A DNA stretch of 5,589 nucleotides from an uncultured Paracoccaceae bacterium (GTDB lineage: Bacteria; Pseudomonadota; Alphaproteobacteria; Rhodobacterales; Rhodobacteraceae). A program made the translations under genes and the position numbers. The stretch is from contig CALFSV010000354.1 in assembly GCA_937916485.1 (NCBI GenBank), positions 1-5,589 of the forward strand. The letters are read 5' to 3'. Shown here piece after piece: positions 1 through 5,479 of this stretch (position 1 is its first letter; every line of letters begins with the position of its first letter). Under the pieces are notes generated by a model. That model did not search any database. It was not told where the DNA came from and saw only the letters and a program-made list of their open reading frames with translations.

Positions 1-174
1 AGGCTGCACCAGCAATCTGATGCGAGTTCTCATTCGTCTGACAGCACCCATGGGTCTGTTGTGTCGATGTTGCGCCTGCTTGCGATAGCATATGTTGGAA
101 AGAATGCCGTCGCCGTTAAACAGCGGGCCGAGACGCTAGATGCCATCGTTGAGGAACTTGATCTGCTGGAATGA
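1..174 (+). CDS. C-terminal fragment of an unrecognised protein (5' end outside window)
   Basis: Frame 1 is open from the first base to a TGA at 172-174, giving at least 57 residues. All other frames in this stretch, on both strands, carry stops. The visible part has a Ser/His-rich beginning (around SDASSHSSDSTHGS), then a hydrophobic patch (SMLRLLAIAYVG) and a charged, probably helical tail ending VEELDLLE. I recognise no family or catalytic motif. It faces the LysR gene convergently, with a 112-bp gap between the two stop codons. An open run of 57 codons can occur by chance in a few percent of cases, so coding is likely but not certain. It could belong to a mobile element or to an ordinary chromosomal or plasmid gene. 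Confidence 0.42.
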   Translation, partial: RLHQQSDASSHSSDSTHGSVVSMLRLLAIAYVGKNAVAVKQRAETLDAIVEELDLLE

Positions 175-196
175 ACTGGCGTGGTGCTCTGAGACC

Positions 197-215
197 TGTT
201 AGACTTTGTCTGACA
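197..215. repeat. Hairpin in the convergent intergenic gap, resembling the IS end at the right of the window
   Basis: TGTTAGAC, a TTT loop and GTCTGACA form an 8-bp stem with one G-U pair, starting 23 nt after the stop codon at 172-174. No T run follows, so it is not a classical intrinsic terminator, although it could protect or end the upstream transcript. Read on the minus strand, it matches the first part of the IS6-type end at 5485-5501 at about 15 positions with one 1-nt gap. It may therefore be a relic of a mobile-element end, or the similarity may be chance. Confidence 0.4.
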
Positions 216-286
216 ACATCATTGTTACCATTCAGCCTCAGATATTCATCGACTGCTTTGAGGAAATGTTCTTTGAAGTTTGTAGA

Positions 287-1219
287 TCACGCCTCTACTC
301 CGTGGACCTGTACGAGTGTGTCATATACATGGGAGGCTGCTAGCGTATGCTGTGGCCCTTCGTGACGAGAGAGGCAAATGGGCACATCAAAGGAAAAATG
401 ATCCGGACGAATGACTCGCATTTCTTGGCGATCAACCCAATATTTTGCGTAAATCTCGGGCAAGAAACCAACACAATTTCCGCTGAGTATGAAATGTGCA
501 AGCCCTTCCATCTGGTGCGAAACGGCCAGTGCTGGCCGGTTGAAGAACGCCGAATAGGGAGTCAGGACTGAAACGAAGCCGCGTCTAACAAAATTTTGCT
601 CCGCGATCAGTTCAGGTGTCATTGCGTCATCTTCGACCCTGAATAGAGGATGCCCTTTACCGCAGATCAATCGTTGTTTCTCAATGAACAGCGGCATCTG
701 CGAGACGTTTTTTCGGGCCGGAAATTCTGGCGAAATGGCCATTTGGACCTGCCCCCTGACAAGGTGTTCTTCGATCTGGTCGGGGGGCCCAATCCGCAAC
801 ACAATGCGCAAGTCTTTGGAGGCTGCAAGGGCTTCCCGAATGGCGTCGCGCAACCGGCATTCCCTGTTGGTGATCAGGTTGTCGACCACGCCAATCGCAA
901 CCTCACCCACGATGCTCTCTTTCAACTGCCCGATTTGACCGTGATAGGCATCAATAGAGGACAGCATGGAACGCGAGGCTTCATAAACTGCCCCCCCGCG
1001 TGCCGTTAACGCAAATCCAGCACGCCCTCGGCTGCACAGTTTGAACCCAAGGCGGGTTTCCAAATTGGCCATATGCGTGCTGATCGTTGAGCGTGACAGG
1101 TTCAGCTCTGATTGCGCCTGCGAGAACCCGCCGCATTCCACAATCGTACAGAAAACGCGCAGCAGTTTGATGTCTAAATCGGCAATAGAAGGATTAGGCA
1201 TTACGTCGCAATCTATCAA
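287..1219 (-). CDS. LysR-family transcriptional regulator
   Basis: This 310-residue protein has the usual LysR-type length and architecture. An N-terminal winged helix-turn-helix covers residues 15-73 (LDIKLLRVFCTIVECGGFSQ, then SRSTISTHMANLETRLG and the wing ending ALTARG). It is followed by a linker helix (about 74-103) and a two-lobed periplasmic-binding-like effector domain (about 105-305). The start is probably TTG at 1219, because AGGA sits 7 nt upstream on the minus strand. The alternative ATG at 1201 (residue 7) has no visible ribosome site, and both starts leave the DNA-binding domain whole. The gene is divergent from the ureohydrolase operon across an 81-bp gap, the classic arrangement for a LysR activator of its neighbour that also controls itself. 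The effector is inferred to be the guanidino substrate or a product, which the sequence cannot show directly. Confidence 0.95.
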   Translation of the reverse strand: MIDCDVMPNPSIADLDIKLLRVFCTIVECGGFSQAQSELNLSRSTISTHMANLETRLGFKLCSRGRAGFALTARGGAVYEASRSMLSSIDAYHGQIGQLKESIVGEVAIGVVDNLITNRECRLRDAIREALAASKDLRIVLRIGPPDQIEEHLVRGQVQMAISPEFPARKNVSQMPLFIEKQRLICGKGHPLFRVEDDAMTPELIAEQNFVRRGFVSVLTPYSAFFNRPALAVSHQMEGLAHFILSGNCVGFLPEIYAKYWVDRQEMRVIRPDHFSFDVPICLSRHEGPQHTLAASHVYDTLVQVHGVEA

Positions 1220-1226
1220 AGTGAAT

Positions 1227-1230
1227 TCCT
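1227..1230 (-). promoter_or_regulatory. Ribosome binding site supporting a TTG start for the LysR gene
   Basis: On the minus strand AGGA lies 7 nt before TTG at 1219-1217. The in-frame ATG at 1201-1199 is preceded by GATTGCGACGTA, with no Shine-Dalgarno match. This favours the less common TTG initiation codon. Confidence 0.5.
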
Positions 1231-1240
1231 ATATGTCGAC

Positions 1241-1268
1241 GTTTAACAAATATTTCACCTGTGTAAAC
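1241..1268. promoter_or_regulatory. Candidate LysR operator in the divergent promoter region
   Basis: The 81-bp gap between the divergent genes (1220-1300) must hold both promoters. Within it TTT at 1253-1255 and AAA at 1265-1267 are symmetric about position 1260, and T1254 and A1266 give the T-N11-A spacing typical of LysR binding sites. A wider inverted pair, GTTTA (1241-1245) and TAAAC (1264-1268), surrounds it. The stretch is clearly A/T-richer than its flanks. I could not assign convincing -35/-10 boxes on either strand. Assignment of this site to the adjacent regulator is inference. Confidence 0.4.
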
Positions 1269-1300
1269 CTTTGCCCAAACAAGTGTGAGGGAGATAGCGA

Positions 1301-2302
1301 ATGCAGCCAAAAGACGCGGCGTTTCAGCCCATTCCAGGACTAAAGACGGCACGATTTGCAGGGATGCCCACCTTTATGCGCTTGCCACATCTTGAGTTGG
1401 ACAATCCGCACGCAGACAAGACTGATATCGCGATTGTGGGCGTTCCGTTTGATGGGGGCACCTCAAACCGTCCAGGGCCGCGTCACGGTCCGCGCCAGTT
1501 GCGCGATCTGTCCACAATGATCCGCACAACGCATCCACGCAGCGGGGTGAACCCGTTTAAACTGGCGAATTGCGCTGATCTGGGCGACGCGCCCGTTAAC
1601 CCGATGGATATCATGGAAAGCCTTGATCTGATCACTGGCTTTTACAACCAACTGTCTGACAAGGGCATAATGCCGCTCTCTGCGGGGGGTGATCATCTGG
1701 TGTCTTTCCCGATCCTGCGCGCGCTTGGCCGGAATGGCCCCGTCGGGATGATCCATTTTGATGCCCACACGGATATGAACGATGCGTATTTTGGCGACAG
1801 CAAATACACCCACGGCACGCCCTTTCGGCGCGCGATTGAGCAGGGTTTTTTAGACCCCAAACGCACGATTCAGATTGGTATTCGCGGCGTCAAATATGAA
1901 ACGACGGATTTCGACTGGGCCTTGGATCAAGGCGTTCGAATTGTTGAAATCGAAGAACTGTTCGAGCGTGGCGTTGATGACGTTATGCAAGAAGCGCGCG
2001 AGATCGTCGGTGATAATGAGACTTACGTAAGCTTTGACATTGACGGGATCGACCCAGCCTATGCGCCGGGCACAGGCACGCCGGAAATTGGTGGCTTCTC
2101 AACCTTTCAAGCGCAGCAAATGGTGCGCGCGCTGGCCGGGTTGAACCTGATTGGCGCGGACCTTGTTGAGGTCTCTCCACCCTTTGACCCTTCGGGCGGC
2201 ACTGCCTGGGTGGGGGCGTCGATCATGTTTGAACTATTGTGCGTTTTGGCACCCGCCTGTGATGCACGATTAAAGAAATTGCACTACAAAATCAAACATT
2301 AG
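1301..2302 (+). CDS. Ureohydrolase, agmatinase / guanidinobutyrase / guanidinopropionase type
   Basis: This 333-residue protein belongs to the arginase/agmatinase superfamily of binuclear metal (usually Mn) enzymes, which hydrolyse a guanidino group to urea plus an amine. All metal-ligand motifs are present: GGDH (H132), HFDAHTD (D154, H156, D158) and SFDIDGID (D246, D248). The family segments HGTPFRR (171-177), QIGIRG (191-196) and DPAYAPGTGTPE (251-262) are also present. The N-terminal FAGMPTFMRLPH (19-30) resembles Pseudomonas GbuA more than E. coli SpeB. No signal peptide is seen, so it is cytoplasmic. GAGGGAG (1287-1293) lies 7 nt before the ATG. It is the first gene of the operon and sits beside an amino-acid-type ABC importer. 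The substrate is probably a guanidino acid (4-guanidinobutyrate or 3-guanidinopropionate). Agmatine remains possible, and automated pipelines would probably name it speB. Confidence 0.93.
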   Translation: MQPKDAAFQPIPGLKTARFAGMPTFMRLPHLELDNPHADKTDIAIVGVPFDGGTSNRPGPRHGPRQLRDLSTMIRTTHPRSGVNPFKLANCADLGDAPVNPMDIMESLDLITGFYNQLSDKGIMPLSAGGDHLVSFPILRALGRNGPVGMIHFDAHTDMNDAYFGDSKYTHGTPFRRAIEQGFLDPKRTIQIGIRGVKYETTDFDWALDQGVRIVEIEELFERGVDDVMQEAREIVGDNETYVSFDIDGIDPAYAPGTGTPEIGGFSTFQAQQMVRALAGLNLIGADLVEVSPPFDPSGGTAWVGASIMFELLCVLAPACDARLKKLHYKIKH

Positions 2303-2312
2303 GGAGACGACA

Positions 2313-3158
2313 ATGATACAACTAGAAAGACGTCGAATGACAAAAGGCCTGTTGGCTTGTGCGACAGCCTTTGCACTCTGCGGTCCTGTGGTGGCGCAAT
2401 CGGTTCTGGACATGGTGACAAGCGGTGGCAAGATCACCGTTGCGACTGAGGTCGCCTATCCCCCGATGGAATTCCTGAAAGATGGCAAAGTGGTTGGCTA
2501 CGGCAAAGACATCCTCGACTTGATTGTCGCTGACATGGGCGTCGAGCTTGAGCAGCTTCAACTGCCCTGGGACGGCATTTTGGCAGGGGTTCTGGCAGGC
2601 AAATATGATCTGGTTGCGACCTCTGTGGCTATCAAAGAGGACCGTGTGAGCAAATACGCCTTCACCCGGCCCTTGGCGGTGGCGGAGACTATGCTGGTTA
2701 AGCGCCACGGCGATGATAGCATGACGAGCCTGGATGACGTGAATGGCAAGGTCATCGGGGTTGAGCTTGGCTCTTCTCAGGCACAAGAAGTTGAGGCGAC
2801 TGATGCTGAGCTTAAGGCCAATGGCGGGGCCGGTTTTGCTGACATTCGCGGCTTTAAATCAACCGACGACATGCGCCTTGCCCTTGTGGGTGGTCAGATT
2901 GACATCGGCACAATCCCGTCCTTTTCGCTGGCCACAATGCAGGAACAGCGCCCCGATACATTCGCCCAGCTGACAAACATCGGCAGTGGCACATTGTTTG
3001 CGTGGGTTGCCCATCCAGATGGTGCTGATCTGCGGGATCGTGTGAACGCAGCCCTTGAGAAGCTTGAGCAGGAAGGCACCCTGAAAGAGCTACAAATGAA
3101 GTGGTTCGGTTTTGAAATGGACTTGCCCGAAGATTACCTTCCCGAAGGCGCTCTTTAA
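2313..3158 (+). CDS. ABC transporter periplasmic substrate-binding protein, family 3 (amino-acid type)
   Basis: This 281-residue precursor has a signal peptide: Arg-rich n-region (residues 5-8), hydrophobic core 12-27 and probable cleavage after A28 (VVA/Q). There is no lipobox at the cleavage site, so the mature protein should be soluble in the periplasm. The fold markers of the HisJ/LAO/GlnH family follow: VATEVAYPPMEF (43-54), VGYGKDILDLI (61-71), YDLVATSVAIKEDRV (98-112), GKVIGVELGSSQ (145-156), QIDIG (195-199) and the C-terminal LEQEGTLKELQMKWFG. Aligned by eye to LAO protein, R111 matches the carboxylate-binding Arg77, Y49 matches Tyr14 and W86 matches Phe52. P202 replaces Asp161, which holds the alpha-ammonium, and E151 replaces Leu117. 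AGGGAG overlapping the upstream stop codon supports ATG 2313. A later ATG at 2337 has no ribosome site. It should deliver the substrate of the adjacent ureohydrolase. Confidence 0.92.
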   Translation: MIQLERRRMTKGLLACATAFALCGPVVAQSVLDMVTSGGKITVATEVAYPPMEFLKDGKVVGYGKDILDLIVADMGVELEQLQLPWDGILAGVLAGKYDLVATSVAIKEDRVSKYAFTRPLAVAETMLVKRHGDDSMTSLDDVNGKVIGVELGSSQAQEVEATDAELKANGGAGFADIRGFKSTDDMRLALVGGQIDIGTIPSFSLATMQEQRPDTFAQLTNIGSGTLFAWVAHPDGADLRDRVNAALEKLEQEGTLKELQMKWFGFEMDLPEDYLPEGAL

Positions 3159-3179
3159 GCGTCACTGGTTGGTCTGGAC

Positions 3180-3216
3180 AGCGTTTGCATTAAACCTGTT
3201 CAGGCCAACGCTTTTT
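3180..3216 (+). terminator. Hairpin with T run between the binding-protein and permease genes (possible attenuator)
   Basis: AGCGTT (3180-3185) pairs with AACGCT (3207-3212). A small inner stem CCT/AGG (3195-3197 with 3202-3204) lies within the loop, and a run of five T (3212-3216) follows. It lies in the 78-bp gap after the binding-protein gene, the longest gap in the operon. Such elements often reduce downstream transcription or protect the 3' end of the upstream message, so that binding protein exceeds permease. The outer stem is only 6 bp with a large loop, so termination is probably partial at best. Confidence 0.42.
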
Positions 3217-3236
3217 CAATTTTGAGACATTGAACC

Positions 3237-3899
3237 ATGGACCTACAGTTCATCGAAATCATCCCAAAGGCGGGCCCCCTTTTCTGGGGCGCGCTTTACA
3301 CGATCTTTGTGGGCGTGATCGCTTGCGGTGTCGGTATCCTTGTGGGCACTGGTCTTTTACTGATGCGAAACAGCCGGTTCTGGCTGCTGCGTACTTTCGT
3401 GCGCATCTATGGCAGCTTTATCCGGGGCACACCGGCCTTGGTGCAAATTCTGGTGTTCTATTACGCTTTGGCCCCGTTGACGGGCATCAACATTGGGCCG
3501 TTCACCGCTGGGATTATGGCCGTGGGTTTCAACAGTGGCGCCTATGTCGCCGAAATCCTGCGCGGCGGTCTTAGCCGCATTCCAAAAGGCCAATGGGAGG
3601 CCGCCGAGGCCTTGGGCCTGCCCAAACACAAGGTCTGGTTTAAGGTGATCCTGCCGCAGGTGTTTAATTCGGTGATCCCACTTTTGGTGAACGAATTCAC
3701 CATGGTGATCAAAATCACGCCGCTGTTGTCGACCATCACTTTGGTTGAACTGACCCGCGCTTCGCAGATGCTGTACAATGAAACGTTCCGCCCCGTCGAA
3801 GTCTTGTTGCTGGCCGCATTCATCTACTTTGTGATCTGCTTTTCGATCAGCCAATTTGGAGAATACCTCCAGCGGCGATCCCAGAAATTCCGGCTTTAG
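3237..3899 (+). CDS. Amino-acid-type ABC transporter permease (HisM/GlnP family), first subunit
   Basis: This 220-residue inner-membrane protein has about five hydrophobic segments (about 15-43, 68-81, 89-108, 142-158 and 187-207), as usual for the family. Family signatures are RIYGSFIRGTPALVQ (56-70), GAYVAEILRGGLSRIPKGQ (101-119) and the EAA loop that docks on the ATPase, EAAEALGLPKHKVWFKVILP (121-140). It should pair with the next gene product as a heterodimeric channel for the ligand delivered by the binding protein. After the EAA loop it reads IKITPLLSTI (158-167), where family members commonly have K-D/E-[ST]-S-L, so the acidic residue is replaced by Ile. The ribosome site is weak (GAG at 3224-3226, 10 nt before the ATG), consistent with lower expression than the binding protein. 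The ATG context and full family length support this start. Confidence 0.92.
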   Translation: MDLQFIEIIPKAGPLFWGALYTIFVGVIACGVGILVGTGLLLMRNSRFWLLRTFVRIYGSFIRGTPALVQILVFYYALAPLTGINIGPFTAGIMAVGFNSGAYVAEILRGGLSRIPKGQWEAAEALGLPKHKVWFKVILPQVFNSVIPLLVNEFTMVIKITPLLSTITLVELTRASQMLYNETFRPVEVLLLAAFIYFVICFSISQFGEYLQRRSQKFRL

Positions 3900-3908
3900 G
3901 AGCGCGTC

Positions 3909-4589
3909 ATGACATTCGACTTTGGGGCGATCTGGGAAAACCGCGACATCCTGATTGAAGGAATTTTCAACACGCTGTTGATCTCGTTCATTGCCATCCC
4001 CATTGGGATATTCATCGGCGTGGTGGTCTGCCTGCTGCGCATCTCAAAACGACGCGTGCTGCGCTGGCCTGCCATTGTTTATATCGAGTTGATGCGCAAC
4101 ATCCCGCTGTTGATCCTGATCTTTATGATGTTCTACGCCCTGCCATTTTACGGCATCCGGTTGTCGGGGTTGACCACAGGGTTCATCTGTCTATCGATCT
4201 ATGGCGGGGCCTATTTTGCCGAAGTGTTTCGCGGTGGGGTTGAGGCCGTTTCAAAGGGTCAGTTTGATGCGGCCAAGGCTTTGGGGCTGAAATACGGGTT
4301 CTACATGCGTCGTGTTATTTTTCCACAGCTTTACACCTATGTATTCCCGCCCGGCACCAACATTGCCCTCACGATGATCAAGGAATCCTCGCTATTGTCG
4401 ATGATCACAGTGGCCGAGCTTACCTATGCCGCCCATGACATCAACGGGCGCACCTTCACGCCTGTTGAAACTTTCGCGACGATTGCCGTGATCTATTGGG
4501 TCATCTGCACATTGTTTTTGAAACTCACCCAGATGTTGCAGTCTCATGTTGATACGGACGACATCAGCAATTCTATGGCACTGCGTTAA
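3909..4589 (+). CDS. Amino-acid-type ABC transporter permease (HisM/GlnP family), second subunit
   Basis: This 226-residue inner-membrane protein has about five hydrophobic segments (about 20-43, 65-81, 88-107, 141-157 and 189-206). Diagnostic stretches are [20 protein letters not shown] (58-77), [20 protein letters not shown] (99-118), the EAA-type coupling loop from D120 to P139 (DAAKALG, then VIFPQ) and [10 protein letters not shown] (157-166). It is a paralogue of the preceding permease and keeps the usual acidic residue (E159) that the partner lacks. AGGAG (3898-3902) overlaps the upstream TAG and lies 6 nt before the ATG, so the two permeases are probably translationally coupled. It is likely half of a heterodimeric translocation pore. 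A short polar tail (about 212-226) extends beyond the last membrane segment. Confidence 0.92.
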   Translation: MTFDFGAIWENRDILIEGIFNTLLISFIAIPIGIFIGVVVCLLRISKRRVLRWPAIVYIELMRNIPLLILIFMMFYALPFYGIRLSGLTTGFICLSIYGGAYFAEVFRGGVEAVSKGQFDAAKALGLKYGFYMRRVIFPQLYTYVFPPGTNIALTMIKESSLLSMITVAELTYAAHDINGRTFTPVETFATIAVIYWVICTLFLKLTQMLQSHVDTDDISNSMALR

Positions 4590-4602
4590 GCGCGCCGTTC
4601 AA

Positions 4603-4611
4603 GAGGAGAGG
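4603..4611 (+). promoter_or_regulatory. Strong ribosome binding site of the ATPase gene, with a second candidate start downstream
   Basis: GAGGAGAGG at 4603-4611 lies 7 nt before ATG 4619, the strongest site in the operon. A second GGAG (4660-4663) lies 9 nt before an in-frame ATG at 4673, where the conserved ATPase domain begins. Two translation starts are thus possible, with the upstream one favoured. Confidence 0.5.
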
Positions 4612-4618
4612 AAATCCA

Positions 4619-5401
4619 ATGGAAACTGCACGAACAACATCTCTGTCCTCCGTCTCTGCGGAGCCAGAAGCCATGGTCGAAATTCGAGGCATGAACAAAT
4701 GGTATGGCGATTTTCAGGTTCTGACAGACATTAATCTGACCGTGCAGTCGCGCGAACGGATCGTCATTTGTGGCCCCTCAGGATCAGGCAAGTCAACTTT
4801 GATCCGCTGCATTAACCGGCTGGAAGAACATCAGGAAGGCGACATCATCGTAGATGGCATTCCCCTGACGCAGGATGTGAAGAACATTGATCAAATCCGT
4901 TCAGAGGTTGGCATGTGTTTTCAACAGTTCAATCTATTCCCGCATCTGACGGTGATGGAAAACTGTTTGTTGGCCCCTATGTCGGTGCGCAACACATCGC
5001 GCAAAGAGGCACTAACCCTTGCACAACGCTATCTGGAAAAGGTCAAAATCCCCGATCAGGCGGATAAGTACCCCAGCCAGCTTTCTGGTGGGCAACAACA
5101 ACGTGTCGCGATCGCGCGCGCGCTTTGTATGCAGCCTCGGATCATGCTGTTTGATGAACCGACCTCCGCACTTGATCCCGAAATGATTAATGAGGTTCTT
5201 GAAACAATGGAAGAGTTGGCGCGCGAAGGTATGACCATGATCTGCGTGACGCACGAAATGGGTTTTGCGCGAAAAGTGGCGGATCGCGTTGTTTTTATGG
5301 ATCAAGGTCAAATCGTCGAAAGTGCTGCGCCGGAAACGTTTTTCAATAATTCGAAAAACGACAGGACTCGAAAATTTCTACAACAAGTCTTGCAACACTA
5401 G
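4619..5401 (+). CDS. Amino-acid-type ABC transporter ATP-binding protein (GlnQ/HisP family)
   Basis: This 260-residue cytoplasmic ATPase powers the importer. All nucleotide-binding motifs are intact: Walker [10 protein letters not shown] (52-60), Q-loop within [13 protein letters not shown] (100-112), signature LSGGQQQR (155-162), Walker B IMLFDE (175-180, catalytic E180), D-loop SALD (183-186) and switch His H212. The phrases CINRLEE and NLFPHLTV are typical of the polar-amino-acid subfamily. The first 18 residues ([18 protein letters not shown]) are a polar, probably disordered extension ahead of the usual family start at [12 protein letters not shown]. The strong ribosome site before 4619 supports including them, but a start at 4673 would give a standard-length protein. 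It is the last gene of the operon and follows the second permease after 29 bp. Confidence 0.95.
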   Translation: METARTTSLSSVSAEPEAMVEIRGMNKWYGDFQVLTDINLTVQSRERIVICGPSGSGKSTLIRCINRLEEHQEGDIIVDGIPLTQDVKNIDQIRSEVGMCFQQFNLFPHLTVMENCLLAPMSVRNTSRKEALTLAQRYLEKVKIPDQADKYPSQLSGGQQQRVAIARALCMQPRIMLFDEPTSALDPEMINEVLETMEELAREGMTMICVTHEMGFARKVADRVVFMDQGQIVESAAPETFFNNSKNDRTRKFLQQVLQH

Positions 5402-5427
5402 TCCTGATAAAACGGTAGAAAACCCAA

Positions 5428-5452
5428 TTGATCCTGTGGCCATCAGGATCAA
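5428..5452. terminator. Hairpin downstream of the operon, terminator-like without a T run
   Basis: TTGATCCTG (5428-5436) and CAGGATCAA (5444-5452) form a perfect 9-bp stem around the 7-nt loop TGGCCAT, starting 27 nt after the ATPase stop codon. The next bases on the plus strand (AACCCCAGA) are not T-rich, so it may protect the 3' end of the transcript or act with Rho rather than being a strong intrinsic terminator. Confidence 0.45.
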
Positions 5453-5479
5453 ACCCCAGATGATGCTATGATTAATGAC

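Noticed and set aside
650..1009. 119-residue plus-strand frame, and the related frame at 684-938
   Set aside because: They lie opposite the clearly coding LysR gene, have no ribosome site and resemble no family.
1235..1247. GTCGAC and GTTTAAC palindromes in the divergent promoter as operators
   Set aside because: They are short palindromes expected by chance in A/T-rich DNA, without T-N11-A spacing of their own.
1463..1813. Minus-strand frame inside the ureohydrolase gene
   Set aside because: It is a shadow of the conserved metal-binding region on the other strand, with no ribosome site or protein-like features.
2322..2786. 154-residue minus-strand frame within the binding-protein gene
   Set aside because: It is antisense to a well-supported gene and His/Gln-rich in the way typical of reverse-strand shadows.
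3357..3854. 165-residue minus-strand frame within the first permease gene
   Set aside because: It is antisense to a membrane protein and very polar (His/Gln/Asp-rich) because hydrophobic codons are read in reverse.
4546..4734. 62-residue plus-strand frame spanning the permease-ATPase junction
   Set aside because: It overlaps two well-supported genes in another frame and has no ribosome site or recognisable content.
1301..5401. Polyamine (PotFGHI/PotABCD-type) agmatine import system
   Set aside because: The binding protein and permeases are of the polar-amino-acid (family 3, HisM/GlnP) type, and the retained carboxylate arginine does not fit agmatine, which has no carboxylate.
2313..5401. 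Ectoine importer of the Ehu type, common in marine alphaproteobacteria
   Set aside because: It is also a family-3 system, but no ectoine-degradation gene is present and a ureohydrolase has no role in that pathway.
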